From NCBI GenBank assembly GCA_003612285.1, contig RAYE01000007.1, positions 51,974 to 115,973 of the forward strand: a stretch of DNA of 64,000 bases. The letters are read 5' to 3'. Under the pieces are notes generated by a model. The model made no database searches, had not been told where the DNA came from, and saw only the letters and a list, made by a program, of their open reading frames with translations. Both the position numbers and the translations under genes were made by a program. This DNA is from a bacterium D16-51. GTDB taxonomy: Bacteria > Bacillota > Clostridia > Lachnospirales > Lachnospiraceae. Numbering within the stretch: the first letter of the stretch is position 1; every line of letters begins with the position of its first letter. This document shows positions 33,101 to 43,403 of the stretch, in pieces.

Positions 33101-36100
33101 TATGTATACAGGCCTTCCGTAAAGCTAAAAACACAGAATACAAAATATGTGGCGCAGTATTTTCCATTGATAGCGGCAGCCTCTGCCTCGGATAATGTGG
33201 TAGAGGTTGGGCTTTCCAAAGTGAAGAAATCCTCACTGAAAAAATATCAGGTGAAAGGATGCGTGACGTCTGCTTTTACGCCAATCAGGAGTACAGGGCT
33301 GGAGGTTAAAAAACTGCCGGTTGCCGGTTATGTCGTATCAGCCGGGAAGGGGACGCAGAACACAGACAAAAAGGGAAATATCCAGATTGACAGCCTGTCG
33401 TCCACAACAGGAGAACTGGGAGAATATTACCTGAATACAATTGTTGGCGTGGAAGGCGACAGGATTCCGCTGCTTCTTTCCAATGGGGTAGTAAATGGCA
33501 CGGCTGCCGAAGTTGTCTTGTCAAATGGCATTAAAGCGTCTGACGGCGAAGCGTATCAAGTGAACGCAGGGAATATTGAAATCACATATCCTTATGGCGC
33601 GCCAAAGGTAACAAGTATCGACTACACCTATGAGAACAGTGCAAACCAGCAGAAACAGGGAGGGAATACTGATAATTCTGTACATATTTATGATGATACG
33701 ATTACTATCACTGCAAAAGTAAACCCTTACGGCAGGAAAATAAAAGAGGCTGTCTTTACGGTTTACCGTTTTGGTTCCGGGGATGGGCAGTACAGTGCAT
33801 TTGATGAATACCGTGTCAGGGAAGCGGAAGATAACCCGAATACGTTTCGGTGTGAGATACCTAAGATGACGGAAAACCTGCATAATGGCGACCGGATTAA
33901 GGTAAGGTTAGTAGACAGCATGGAGCAGACATTAGAAGTTGGGCAGTATGATGAGGATGGCAAACCGATTTTAGATGACGAAGGGAACCTTGTTGTGGGG
34001 CAGTCTTTTGCCATTGAATATCCTGATGTGGATACCGGCCTGCGCTTTTATACAGAAAATGAACTGCAGTCCCCACAGACATATGATTTGGAAAACTGTC
34101 CGGCAGCAGATGTGCCATTGCTTGGAAGTTCATTGGGAAGCACAAGCTCCGGCCTGCTGACTTTTGGGAAAATCAAATGGGCGGACAACACAGGTTATAC
34201 TTTGCAGGTTGGGGTAAATGCATTAATCAGCACTATTCCGGGGATGAATACGTCACAAAAGGATGCTGCACTGAAAAATTTTTCATCTTCGGTAAAGGAA
34301 GCGGCAGAGTATAATAGCACGAAAAGATCGATTCCGAAAAATGCAGAAGAAGTAATTTTGAATCTGGCAGGGAAGGAAACAGAACAGACCGATTTATCGA
34401 AAGAAAAAGAGACGATGCAGGGTGTTTTAGATGAAATCAGAAGCGATGCCAAAAGCGGGGCGAAGAAAGCTGTTGCAGGCATGAATAAAAGCCCTACCTG
34501 GAGCGTCAATGCCGCGCTGCTTTTAGCATTTGATTTTGTTTTTAACCCGGTGACGGAGGAATATGTGTTCTGCTCTGGTGCTGTCAGTATTGGCGGCAGC
34601 TATACGTTTAATAAAACACAGTATGTTGTAATAGAGTGTGTTCCGGCGTTTTTGAACTTTACGGCTACGCTCCAGGCAGATATTTTAATCAGCTATCCGA
34701 CAGAAAGCGGAAAAAATGCGATGACGGCAGGCGAGTTTAACAGTTATGCCGGAAACCTCACCCAGAAGCTTGCTTCGCCTACATCGAGGATGAACCTGAT
34801 GTTTTCAGGGAAAGTTCAGCTGGGGGTTGGAATGTGCGGCGTTTTATCAGCAAGGGGGTATGTAACCCTAAAGCTGCAGTTTGACGTCCCAATTTATGAA
34901 GCCGGTTCCGGAGGGGTTTTAATCGGAGCATCTGGCGGTATAGGGTTTGACCTTTTGGTTATGTCCATCAACGTTGACGTCGGAAATGTTTTCTATGGGG
35001 TTGGCTCATTAAAAAACAAGACAGGATATGATTTTTTTGGCAGCCTGGCAAGCAAGATTTTCAAGGGCCAGGAGAAAACAGGGAAAGACGGGAAGAAAGC
35101 TTTTTCAAGGGAAAAGGACACCATTTTAAAGAAAAATGGCAAAAAAGAACAGATCCTGCTTCATCCTTATACAGCAGGGACTTCGGATATGGAAAGCTTT
35201 GGGAAGGGAAGCAGGCTAAAAAAAGCATCTCCTTCGCTTGCTTCTGTAACAGCATTGCTTGACAATGCTGCAGAGCGTACCCGCCCGAAAATTATTCCGC
35301 TTGGGCAGGGAAAGAAGATGATTGTCTTTATTGCAAACAGGGAAGGCAGCGATGGCAGGAATTTTGTCCTGGATTATTCTGTCTATAATGGCTCTTCCTG
35401 GTCAAAGCCAGAACCGGTAGCAGAAGATGGCACGGTTGATTCTACCCCGGCAGTTCTAAAGGCTGGAGATAAAGTGGTGATTGCATGGGCGGATGCCTCC
35501 CGTGCATTTACAGAAAAAGACAGTACAATAGAGCAGTTATCAGCTATGGGGATTTCTGCTGCAGTTTATGATATAGGAAGTGGAAAGATGGGGAAGGAAG
35601 TTACGTTAGCAGAAGATAAGTATATGAACCTTTCTCCGCAGTTAAATATTGACGGCACAAAAATTTACTGCAGCTATATGAAGCGTGATGTGGCTGGCGC
35701 AAAAGAGGAAGACCTTCTGGATATGAAAAAGATTTACTCTGCTATGGCATACCGCTCTTATGACTACGTGAGCGGGGAAAAGAAGGAGGAACGTTTTGTT
35801 TCCATAAAACATGATACCATAACGGACCCGGTTATTATGGATTACAGCAGTGTTATTACAGAGGCGGGCGGCGACAGTTATCTTGTCTCTACATATACGG
35901 TAGATGAGGATGATGACTTTAATACCAATGCAGACAGAGAACTTTTCCTTAGCATTTATAACCTGGATAAAGGGAGGGAATATTATCCAATCTGTATTTC
36001 CAATGACAGCGTAAGCCAGTCTGTGCCAAAGCTTACAAACCTGGATGGGAAAATATACCTGACCTGGTTAGATGATGGGTATATGTTTAATTTAGCAGAT

Positions 36101-38146
36101 GTGTCTGATTTACTGGAAGCATTTTTTGACGAATCTGCAAAAGAAGAGATGAAGGTTGATAAGAGTAAATTTATCAATGGTTATATGGATGGGAAAAACG
36201 AAAACAGAAACTGGTATAAGAAAGATGCAAAAGAGCTTGGGATGGGGCAGGAAGAATATGAGGACAGTTTTTATGCAGATATTGTTTCCGGCAGTTTCCG
36301 CAAAGACAGCGTTAACTTTAGCCAGAAGGAAGAAATTATGTCGAACATTTCTTCTTATGTCCTTACAACAGACGGAGATGATATTTATATTTTCTTTACT
36401 GATTTCGGTTCTGACCAGGATTCGTCCGGCGTAGAAATCTATGGGATGAAATATAAAAGAATGGAAGAAGATGCAGAAAGTAAGGATGAAGATTGGGGAT
36501 TTTCCGGGAAGGCTGTCCAGATTACCCAGGAAAATAAGGTAATTGATGAACTGGATTTGTATATGGATAAGGGTGGAAGGGTAACTGCGGCCTCAAATTA
36601 TTTCAGCCAGTGGATTGATGAATCCGGTTCTATCCAGTATGGTGCAAACCAGCTTGTGGAAATGGAATTTGAGACGAAAAACTCCCTGAAAGTGCAAAAT
36701 GACCATATTCTCTTTTCGGAAAGGCTTGCAGCCGGAGAAACGGAAAATCTCTCCTTTGTTGTAGAAAACGCGGGGCTTTTGGAAGCAAAAGGATTTGATT
36801 ATAGGGTAAGCAGCATAAGCGGCAGTACAGAAACGCTGATAGAAAGCGGCCATAAAGATGTTTTGCTGGATTCCGGGGAGACAACGGAAGTCTCTGTTTT
36901 GTGGGAGATACCAAAGACGCTTTCTGATACAAGCATTAAGGTAGAGGTTTTGGAAACAGGAATAGAAGATAACAAGCCATACCAGGCGACAGAGTATGTC
37001 CCATATGAAAGCGATGTAAAATTTATATCAGCACAAGTCCTTTGGGATGAAAAAGGCCCGTATCTAATGGCAGAAGTTTCTAACGCAGGAAATGCTTCTT
37101 CCAAAGCATATGCAGGAAAACTTTATGCACTTAATGGAGATGGGGATGTCCGGGAAACTTGTGCAGAGTTTACAGTGCCGGCGTTACAGTCGGGAGAGGG
37201 GCGGAAGATAGAAATTCCATTTTCTCTAAAACCTGGTGATTTTAGCAGCCTTGGAGTCTTGGATTTGAAGCTTTGCGCAGAGGACGGGGATGAATTGGTA
37301 TCTCGTATGTATACAAGGTTTGCTTCTTCCGTTCCGGTCTGCGCCGCCCTAAATGGTGGAAAAGGTGTTAAAATCGCAAAAGGCAGCAAAGTACAGGTAA
37401 AGGCAGAAGCAGCCCCATGGAATGGGATTGCAGGGGAAGCTGTATTTTATTCTGACAATCCATCCATAGCGGCAATTGACAGCAAAGGCAATGTAACAGG
37501 GATTGGGGCTGGAAAGACAAATCTCCATGTATACTATCCGTCTGCCGGGGTATCCGCTTCTGTTTCCGCAGAAGTAACCGGTGGGACAGAAAAGGAAGGA
37601 AGCATTATGCCAGATAAAACATCCGTAGTAATTGCGCCAGGAAAGTCGGCAAATATAAAATTTAAAACAACAGTAAAAGATAGTTCCGGGAAAACAGCCT
37701 CTGTCAAAGCTTCTGTTTCAGATAAAAAGGTAGTGTCAAAAGTTTCTGTCAGCGGAAATAAGGTAAAAATTACGGCTGCCAAAAAAGCAGCAAGGGGCGC
37801 TTCGGCGACAGTTACTTTAAAAGCTTCCAGCGCATCCGGCAAGGCTGTCAGCGCTAAGATTAAAGTGACGGCAGAAAACAGGACAACAAAAATTATACCG
37901 CCAAAGAAATCCTTGTCTTTGAAAAAGGGAAAGACAGCAAAGCTTACTTTGAAGGTATACGCCCAGAACAATAAAAAACCGGCCACTGATTTGATAAAAA
38001 TAAAATCAAAACAGGTGGCATTAACAGGCTATACGGTGAAAAAAGGGAAGATTGTCTTGAAATTAAAAGGAAAGAAAAAAGGTACGGAAAAAATAACCGT
38101 CCAGTCTGGGAAGAAAAAAGTTAAAGTAAAAGTAGTTGTAAAATAA
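30161..38146 (+). CDS. Giant secreted protein with Calx-beta-like, CARDB-like and Ig-like domains
   Basis: 2661 aa. A basic N-terminus and hydrophobic core end at an SFAAS-type signal cleavage site (about 46). Calx-beta-like segments lie near 95-125 and 300-410 (for example TALYGEDYEI and AKAGENYTEL). Central beta-rich parts are not recognised. Near 2190-2360 are two CARDB-like stretches (NLSFVVENAGLLEAKGFDY), then a BIG2 Ig-like repeat near 2428 (SDNPSIAAIDSKGNVTG), and an extreme Lys-rich C-terminus (about 2570-2661). No LPXTG sorting motif and no membrane anchor is visible, so it may attach by charge to wall polymers. ATG 30161 follows GAGAGGACAGAG. It is followed closely by a second Ig-like secreted protein. 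Confidence 0.85.
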   Translation: MERRKATKKTRNRFRWKGRGFSRRILCFLLCMAMFLQAGAGISFAASKKKISFTMLESSRIGEGLPEGDLIYFGTAEAAVEEHGEYAIRIFREGNLNKKASVSIHTVDMTALYGEDYEIVSETVEGLTETGNGKTLLEEYAKGGKAVEDGSLGSLSMELESKETNSASNNKALEAAHILEGSDKETGGNTSSLAAEKEKQSGEKARTTEETERSSMVDALSDALVTESMKNLKASSKCRVTFQEGEDEKIVRFRILEDGKSEGTEGFSLLLTEPEGAEIYEVSTAGITVQDDEKQVRSKVSFTKLKYSAENGKAALTVKRTGAEYSVCDMTVLTSGDTAKAGENYTELNQSLAFAPYETEKEITFDVAGEGTFYVLLTELKACTKGKYTKASVEIKEGNQKEASGGLEAKAGKSVSGAKKAAEKTSAKADVLKQASSDSETKSFPITINKKEYAVEYKMNEATGKILDDSYSPAVEVGKYYFSADKKHGGIFEYGSVGGDSPSWLGNRRSEYVFDEKQKDRMDVHYGKAEYCSPTIWHEGWAEINTKEKIPGLYYQYFTPDWESTSSSGGGQKFRFKMEGSETAEEYTGGKYGRTCDKGHIKNTSNEELLASVRAIDDSSLAPKSYMRFYGVCAMYKKYNIKVQNASAKKYRTGEAGSYIEMAPVNMSVRCGAQPSLLSGSSDSRDVYANTSDEDTNLVFSVGDMSLNNHSGKFGYINGYKIVIDPGKKEDRAEVSYPEDFKYWLQKSEGKTDNTGLVFSSSAIDGEIKKVEQDLGIIPYDKYFIAWIDSVQKAVADTVYGYQQNLVFTPRMEYYDVEVEVLEAKGISTDQVHFKDAQLSKTGKYKFHAGDSIEAEVVTEDADSYNVVGYEVSDNAGITYNTITDGSDLFLEYNKSYKIRPVVTTKSNAVEVRFEKDSGAEDKIELQGLIPKDELKGTEFEGKNILDLNPQEKTVQKRAEPVKGKEYVVRLALKKAEEGEYVYRPSVKLKTQNTKYVAQYFPLIAAASASDNVVEVGLSKVKKSSLKKYQVKGCVTSAFTPIRSTGLEVKKLPVAGYVVSAGKGTQNTDKKGNIQIDSLSSTTGELGEYYLNTIVGVEGDRIPLLLSNGVVNGTAAEVVLSNGIKASDGEAYQVNAGNIEITYPYGAPKVTSIDYTYENSANQQKQGGNTDNSVHIYDDTITITAKVNPYGRKIKEAVFTVYRFGSGDGQYSAFDEYRVREAEDNPNTFRCEIPKMTENLHNGDRIKVRLVDSMEQTLEVGQYDEDGKPILDDEGNLVVGQSFAIEYPDVDTGLRFYTENELQSPQTYDLENCPAADVPLLGSSLGSTSSGLLTFGKIKWADNTGYTLQVGVNALISTIPGMNTSQKDAALKNFSSSVKEAAEYNSTKRSIPKNAEEVILNLAGKETEQTDLSKEKETMQGVLDEIRSDAKSGAKKAVAGMNKSPTWSVNAALLLAFDFVFNPVTEEYVFCSGAVSIGGSYTFNKTQYVVIECVPAFLNFTATLQADILISYPTESGKNAMTAGEFNSYAGNLTQKLASPTSRMNLMFSGKVQLGVGMCGVLSARGYVTLKLQFDVPIYEAGSGGVLIGASGGIGFDLLVMSINVDVGNVFYGVGSLKNKTGYDFFGSLASKIFKGQEKTGKDGKKAFSREKDTILKKNGKKEQILLHPYTAGTSDMESFGKGSRLKKASPSLASVTALLDNAAERTRPKIIPLGQGKKMIVFIANREGSDGRNFVLDYSVYNGSSWSKPEPVAEDGTVDSTPAVLKAGDKVVIAWADASRAFTEKDSTIEQLSAMGISAAVYDIGSGKMGKEVTLAEDKYMNLSPQLNIDGTKIYCSYMKRDVAGAKEEDLLDMKKIYSAMAYRSYDYVSGEKKEERFVSIKHDTITDPVIMDYSSVITEAGGDSYLVSTYTVDEDDDFNTNADRELFLSIYNLDKGREYYPICISNDSVSQSVPKLTNLDGKIYLTWLDDGYMFNLADVSDLLEAFFDESAKEEMKVDKSKFINGYMDGKNENRNWYKKDAKELGMGQEEYEDSFYADIVSGSFRKDSVNFSQKEEIMSNISSYVLTTDGDDIYIFFTDFGSDQDSSGVEIYGMKYKRMEEDAESKDEDWGFSGKAVQITQENKVIDELDLYMDKGGRVTAASNYFSQWIDESGSIQYGANQLVEMEFETKNSLKVQNDHILFSERLAAGETENLSFVVENAGLLEAKGFDYRVSSISGSTETLIESGHKDVLLDSGETTEVSVLWEIPKTLSDTSIKVEVLETGIEDNKPYQATEYVPYESDVKFISAQVLWDEKGPYLMAEVSNAGNASSKAYAGKLYALNGDGDVRETCAEFTVPALQSGEGRKIEIPFSLKPGDFSSLGVLDLKLCAEDGDELVSRMYTRFASSVPVCAALNGGKGVKIAKGSKVQVKAEAAPWNGIAGEAVFYSDNPSIAAIDSKGNVTGIGAGKTNLHVYYPSAGVSASVSAEVTGGTEKEGSIMPDKTSVVIAPGKSANIKFKTTVKDSSGKTASVKASVSDKKVVSKVSVSGNKVKITAAKKAARGASATVTLKASSASGKAVSAKIKVTAENRTTKIIPPKKSLSLKKGKTAKLTLKVYAQNNKKPATDLIKIKSKQVALTGYTVKKGKIVLKLKGKKKGTEKITVQSGKKKVKVKVVVK

Positions 38147-38152
38147 GGTTGT

Positions 38153-38202
38153 TTTTCCTGCCATGGGATAAGACGGGTGGAATCTATTCTATGGCAGGAA
38201 AA
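38153..38202 (+). repeat. Hairpin between the two secreted-protein genes
   Basis: TTTTCCTGCCAT (38153-38164) and ATGGCAGGAAAA (38191-38202) are perfect 12-bp arms. Without a T-run it is more likely an mRNA-processing or attenuating hairpin than a full terminator. Confidence 0.55.
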
Positions 38203-38225
38203 TGGATTTAGAAAGGAATAGAAGG

Positions 38226-41200
38226 ATGGAGCAAAAATATAAGAAAAAAATAGTGTCTGTCATTTTAGCTGTGGCGATGTTATTTTCCAGTGCAGGAAAC
38301 ACAGGAAGTTATGCAGAAGCCGCTAGTAAAAAGGCAGTGGTAAAGTTTGACAAAACAAAGGTTTCTGTGAAAAAGGGCAAGAAAGTAACGATTAAAATCG
38401 TAAAAAAGAATGTTAAAAAAATTAAATCCCAGAAGTGGTCTTCCAAAAATAAGAAGATTGCCACAGTAAACAGCAAGGGGACGGTAACGGGAAAGAAAGC
38501 CGGAAAATCTACGGTTGTTACCTGTAAGGTAACATATACAGTGAAAGGTTCAGATAAGAAATATTCTAAAAAGCTGGAATGTAAAGTTACTGTAAAGAAA
38601 GATGCTGCAAAAAAGCCTGATCCGACAAAAGAGCCAGCGCCGACAAAGACGCCTTCCAATACCGATACGCCTTTACAGCCAGAGAAGAGCAGTGCATTGG
38701 TTCCTGAAATTATGCCAGGGCATCAGGTAATGCAAAATCCATATCTGTCATCGGAAGAGGCAATGATACATAATGATATCTATAATTCAGATGTTACAAG
38801 TAAGGCAATGCCGCTTGGAATCTGCCCGGAGATTATAGAATCGGAAGCAAAGGACAGCCCGATTGCACCTCCTGCTTTTTTCTATGATAATTATGGAAAT
38901 GCCGTGGCTCCTTACAGCCAGATTATGGAAGATGGAAGCGTGCTTTCTGGGGGAATTGCCATCCGTGATATGGATAGCAGTAACTTGGAAGTTTTAGGGA
39001 AGTTCCAGCCGCCGCTTCATGATAACGGGGCAAAATATGGCATCCAGATTTCCTATTCTTTCGTAGATAAGGAAAACTACCTGGTTGGGCCGACAACGCA
39101 TGGCCATGTTGTCATGATACAGACATATGATGAAAAAGGCAAGATTCTGCCTGTTTTTGAAAAGAAACTGGACGTCGATATTTTATCAGGTGCTGTTAAG
39201 GCAATGGGAAATGATATTGACCAGAATATTTTAAGCATTGCATATGACTATGAAGGAAATCTTTGGTTTGTGACAGGAGGTTTCCATAAAAATCCGGCAT
39301 TTTCTAAATCTGGATTTGTCGGCTATCTGGAGAGGGAGTATATTGACCATATACTTGCAGGGGAAAATGCAGGGGATGCTGAAAAGTATCTGCATTATAA
39401 AAAGCTTTCAGAGGGAGAAAATGCCGAAAATGGGATTGCTGCCCATAAAGAAGGCTGCGTGGTTTTAACAAACCGAAACTGTTTCCTGTTTGCTGCTTCT
39501 GAAACAGGGGTAGAAGAAAAATGGAGTACTCCGTATGAAAGTTCTGGTGGGAAAAGTGCAAAACCGGAAACCGGGATTACTGGCGGAGGCCTTGCCTGGG
39601 GCGGCGGAAGTTCCCCTACCCTGACAAATGAGCTCGTGCTTTTTACAGATAACCAAGATGTGGTAAATCTGATTGCAGTTGATTTAAAGACAGGGAAAAC
39701 GCTCGTAAAAACGCCTGTGCTGGATTTGGGAAAAGATGTTATTGTTTCTGTAGAAAATTCTATCTGTGTCTATGCCCCGGATGACAAAAGGGTGTCTGTA
39801 CTTGTCTGCAACTGGTTTGGAGCAGGGAATGCAGGACTTTTTGGGGCGGATGCGGATTCTTCCATACAGAGTTATGATAATATTTATGACAATAGCTGGA
39901 GAAATGGCGGCTCTGATTACCTGATGCCGGGAGTTGAGCGGGTGGATATTGTAAAGAAAGGGGATGGAAGCTACTCGGCAGAAAAGGTATGGGTAAGGGA
40001 AGACTTAAAAGATACCTGCATGATTAAGCTTTCAACCTCCGCAGGATATTACTATGGCTATACGCAGGATGAAAAAACAAAAGAGTGGGGATTTATCACA
40101 CTGGATTATGCTACCGGGAAAACAGTAATGTGGCAGCCTGTTTCGGATAAGAAAGAATATAATAATATGGCGGTCGGCATTATGCAGGGGAATAATGGGA
40201 ATTCTATTTATTGCCCGACAAATTCACAGACATTGGTACGCTTGCAGGACCGTTTTGCCTACCTGCCAAAGCAGCCAGATAAAAAGTTAGACATTGTAAA
40301 GATGGAACGACATGTAATGACAGAAGACAGCTTTCAAAAAGCATCAGGAAGCAGCCTGGTTCCTGCAACTTATCTGATGTCTGCAGTAATTGAAGATGCA
40401 AAGCAGGAACAGACGCTTTCGTTCCGTGTCAATGGGCTGGAAGGGAGGAAGAGCAGCCATACCTTGTATTATATGGATAAAAACGGGAAATTGAATGCAT
40501 ATGAAAATCCTGTTTTTACTGACAGCAAAGGACGTGAACTGGGAGATGGTGAAACACTTATCCCAGATGCCGTTTATGAGATACGCCTTGCAGTGAAGGA
40601 TTCTGGAAGCACAGATTGTGACAGCGCAGAAGGGGTGATAAAAACCGAAATATTGCTTGCTTCTTCTAAAAAAGCGCCTGCTGCAGAAAAATCAAATGAA
40701 GAACTGTATAAAATGGCAGTAAGGGATTCTGTTTTTGCTGAGGAAGATGAAATTAAACCGTTGGTTTCCCTTACGAAGGAAGATAAGCTTGTGACATGGG
40801 ATGAGAAAGGGCGTGTGCTTCTTTGTACATGGCACAGCTATCCTGACAGTTATCCAGAAGGGGAAACAGTCACAACAAAGTGGGGGTATGTCTGGAGTTT
40901 TACAGACAAAGAGATCGCTTCTTATTCGGACGAACTAAAAAATGCAGAGGATGCCAAGATGCGCCTGCGGCAGTTGATTGCCATTTCCCCAGATAAAACG
41001 CACAGTACGGTTACAGGGCTTTGGGTAAACACAGCCGATGTCATACGGCCGGCCTATCAGACAGATGCAGCAGACGGAAGGATGTTTACTTCGTTTGAAA
41101 ATGAGGGGACAGTAGATAAAGACTTTAAAGCATGGTTTGACCAGAATATACTGGATTCCTACTTTTATGGAGAGTATCCGTGGACGCGTCTTGGTTATAC

Positions 41201-41324
41201 ATATGATTGGGCAGATAATGGAAAAGAGTATGGCCTGACGGAATTTCTGATAAAAAAGGATGCACAGGCAGAAGTAGCATTTACAGAAACGACAGATGAA
41301 TTTCTGGAGCGGATTTGCAGGTAA
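38226..41324 (+). CDS. Large secreted protein with N-terminal Ig-like domain
   Basis: 1032 aa. A signal peptide (about 1-33, SVILAVAMLF core) precedes a Lys-rich BIG2-like domain (KVSVKKGKKVTIKI, then SSKNKKIATVNSKG) and a Thr/Pro/Lys linker (about 125-150). The rest resembles a beta-propeller or PQQ-like fold in parts (NGIAAHKEGCVVLTNRNC, VVNLIAVDLKTGKTL) and ends without an anchor. ATG 38226 follows AAAGGAATAG; ATG 38202 lies in the hairpin and is less likely. Together with the upstream gene it forms a secreted pair sharing Lys-rich Ig-like modules. Confidence 0.8.
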   Translation: MEQKYKKKIVSVILAVAMLFSSAGNTGSYAEAASKKAVVKFDKTKVSVKKGKKVTIKIVKKNVKKIKSQKWSSKNKKIATVNSKGTVTGKKAGKSTVVTCKVTYTVKGSDKKYSKKLECKVTVKKDAAKKPDPTKEPAPTKTPSNTDTPLQPEKSSALVPEIMPGHQVMQNPYLSSEEAMIHNDIYNSDVTSKAMPLGICPEIIESEAKDSPIAPPAFFYDNYGNAVAPYSQIMEDGSVLSGGIAIRDMDSSNLEVLGKFQPPLHDNGAKYGIQISYSFVDKENYLVGPTTHGHVVMIQTYDEKGKILPVFEKKLDVDILSGAVKAMGNDIDQNILSIAYDYEGNLWFVTGGFHKNPAFSKSGFVGYLEREYIDHILAGENAGDAEKYLHYKKLSEGENAENGIAAHKEGCVVLTNRNCFLFAASETGVEEKWSTPYESSGGKSAKPETGITGGGLAWGGGSSPTLTNELVLFTDNQDVVNLIAVDLKTGKTLVKTPVLDLGKDVIVSVENSICVYAPDDKRVSVLVCNWFGAGNAGLFGADADSSIQSYDNIYDNSWRNGGSDYLMPGVERVDIVKKGDGSYSAEKVWVREDLKDTCMIKLSTSAGYYYGYTQDEKTKEWGFITLDYATGKTVMWQPVSDKKEYNNMAVGIMQGNNGNSIYCPTNSQTLVRLQDRFAYLPKQPDKKLDIVKMERHVMTEDSFQKASGSSLVPATYLMSAVIEDAKQEQTLSFRVNGLEGRKSSHTLYYMDKNGKLNAYENPVFTDSKGRELGDGETLIPDAVYEIRLAVKDSGSTDCDSAEGVIKTEILLASSKKAPAAEKSNEELYKMAVRDSVFAEEDEIKPLVSLTKEDKLVTWDEKGRVLLCTWHSYPDSYPEGETVTTKWGYVWSFTDKEIASYSDELKNAEDAKMRLRQLIAISPDKTHSTVTGLWVNTADVIRPAYQTDAADGRMFTSFENEGTVDKDFKAWFDQNILDSYFYGEYPWTRLGYTYDWADNGKEYGLTEFLIKKDAQAEVAFTETTDEFLERICR

Positions 41325-41357
41325 GCCATATAAAGTGCGGCGGCCCTCCCATATGTT

Positions 41358-41404
41358 AAAAAACACCCTTTCTAAGGTTTTAATCCCAAAGAAAGGGTGT
41401 TTTA
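41358..41404. terminator. Bidirectional terminator
   Basis: AAAACACCCTTTC (41360-41372) pairs with GAAAGGGTGTTTT (41391-41403). A- and T-runs on each side allow use by the convergent secreted-protein and chemoreceptor genes. Confidence 0.85.
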
Positions 41405-41449
41405 TCATGTTATAGATAATTTAAAAATTATGCGCAAATTATTTGCAAA

Positions 41450-43150
41450 TTATTGATTGGTAAGTTCAAACTGCCCTACAAGGTCGTCCAACATAGATGC
41501 CTGTGCGGAAAGCTCTTCGCTGGTTGCGGATGCCTGCTCTGCAGTTGCCGCATTGCTCTGTACTACTCCTGAAATCTGATTTACGCCTTTTTCTGCCCTG
41601 CGCATTGCATCTGTCTGTTCTACCATCATATTCTTCAGGTTCTTTGAGAAGTCGGCAATCTGTTTGATTCCGTCTACAACAGATTCAATTGCATTGGAAG
41701 CATGGTCTGCTGCGATATTTCCCTCTGCAACTTCTTTCATGGAAGCTTCAATTAATTCCCTGGTATCAACAGCAGCTTTTGCACTTTGTTCTGCTAAATC
41801 ACGTATCTGGTCTGCCACAACGGCGAAGCCGCGTCCTGATTCCCCGGCACGTGCTGCTTCTATAGAGGCATTTAAGGACAGCAGGTTTGTCTGGGATGCA
41901 ATAGATTCAATTTCAGAAATAATGTCCCCAATCCTGGTAGAGGTTTCATTAATCCTCTGCATAGCGCCCATCATGGTATTCATTTCTTCACGGCTGTTAT
42001 CCGCCTGGTTTGCATACTGCTGTGCTTTTATGTAAGAATCGTCTGCACTTTGTGCACTTTTTTCCATTGTTTCAGTAATTGTTGAAATTGCTTCATGAAG
42101 TTTCTCTACTGCGCCTGCCTGCTCTGTAGCGCCTTCTGCAAGACACTGGGAAGCGTTTGCAAGTTCATTGGAGCCTGCGGATACCTGGTTGGAAGCTTCT
42201 CCTATGGATAACAGGGTTTCTTTCATCTGGTTCCTTAATCCGCGCATGGACTCATATAACTTCTGGAAATCCCCGGTATATTTTTCTTCTGCCTTAGATC
42301 TTACAGTATAGTTTCCATGAGCCATTTCTGACAACACTTCACCAATATCGGAAATAATGATATCCAGGTTCTTTGCCATTTCACCAATATCTTTTCCGAT
42401 TTCTTCTACTTCATCTCCAGTATCAATTGCAGGAAATGGGCTAGAGAGATCCCCTGTTGAAAAAGTGTTGAGGCGCATCCCAAGGTTTCCCAAAGGAACG
42501 GAAATCCGCTGTGCGATTTTCTTTCCAAGCTTTGTGGAAAATACCATTGCAACCGCAATGACAATCAGGATAAGCGCTGCCAGAACCCAGCCTACAATTG
42601 TCAAAATCCGTGATAAGCTGTTCCCTTCTGTCACTTTTACATCCAGAAGACCTTCCAAATCTGCATAAATGCTGTTATAAACACCTGCTAACTCTGATAA
42701 AGCAAGATCCTGCGCCTGTTTGCAGAGTTCCCGGTCTGTTGTTGCCCCAAGTTCCATGATTTTTGCATCCAGTTCCCAGTAATTATCTAATTCTGACTTA
42801 ATCTTGTCATAGTTCTTCCGGCCGTCTTCAGATACAATTGTATCTTCTATCTTCTTAAAAGATTCTTGAAAGGATACTTTCAGTTCGTCATGCTGCTGTA
42901 CAACAGTGGCAATAGCATCTGCATCGTCATATCCAATTGCTGCCCGGAGCGACGACCTAAGGTCTGCAAACTCAAACATTGCCGTTCCAATATCACCTTG
43001 TGCAAAACCAAAATTCTTCAATGCATATGAATACCTGTTAGATGTGATTACTAATGCAATCAGTGCGACTAAAGCAATGGCTGCCGTAATCGTTGAGACT
43101 CTGAAAATAGAAACTGTCAGTTTCTTTTCAATACTTCCATTTTTGTTCAT
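41450..43150 (-). CDS. Methyl-accepting chemotaxis protein
   Basis: 566 aa. One membrane helix near 17-38, an extracytoplasmic four-helix-type sensor (about 40-180), a second helix (about 183-205), HAMP (about 206-260), and the coiled-coil signalling domain whose tip [19 protein letters not shown], then [16 protein letters not shown], contacts CheA/CheW. There is no C-terminal pentapeptide tether. It implies a chemotaxis system elsewhere in the genome. The start ATG has AAGGAAGGAG upstream at slightly long spacing. Confidence 0.93.
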   Translation of the reverse strand: MNKNGSIEKKLTVSIFRVSTITAAIALVALIALVITSNRYSYALKNFGFAQGDIGTAMFEFADLRSSLRAAIGYDDADAIATVVQQHDELKVSFQESFKKIEDTIVSEDGRKNYDKIKSELDNYWELDAKIMELGATTDRELCKQAQDLALSELAGVYNSIYADLEGLLDVKVTEGNSLSRILTIVGWVLAALILIVIAVAMVFSTKLGKKIAQRISVPLGNLGMRLNTFSTGDLSSPFPAIDTGDEVEEIGKDIGEMAKNLDIIISDIGEVLSEMAHGNYTVRSKAEEKYTGDFQKLYESMRGLRNQMKETLLSIGEASNQVSAGSNELANASQCLAEGATEQAGAVEKLHEAISTITETMEKSAQSADDSYIKAQQYANQADNSREEMNTMMGAMQRINETSTRIGDIISEIESIASQTNLLSLNASIEAARAGESGRGFAVVADQIRDLAEQSAKAAVDTRELIEASMKEVAEGNIAADHASNAIESVVDGIKQIADFSKNLKNMMVEQTDAMRRAEKGVNQISGVVQSNAATAEQASATSEELSAQASMLDDLVGQFELTNQ

Positions 43151-43403
43151 TTCTTAATTAAACTCCTTCCTTTGCTTAAAAAATTAAGTGCTTCTGAAAT
43201 ATCATACCGCTTTGGCATATCCAAAAGTTTTAGATATTTCCAACGCCCCCATAGTTTTAAGTGTTTTAAATTCCTCTTCTATGTTCTATTATACTATATT
43301 TAAAAAAGTATTCAATACCAAAAAGCAAAAATATGGTATACTGTTACTATAAGGCTGCTATTTACATTGTTTAGAGTAGTCATGAAAGAGAGGAGACAGA
43401 AAT

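Noticed and set aside
36799..37104. Minus-strand open frames inside the giant secreted protein gene
   Set aside because: They mirror codon bias of the real gene, have no ribosome sites and resemble no family.
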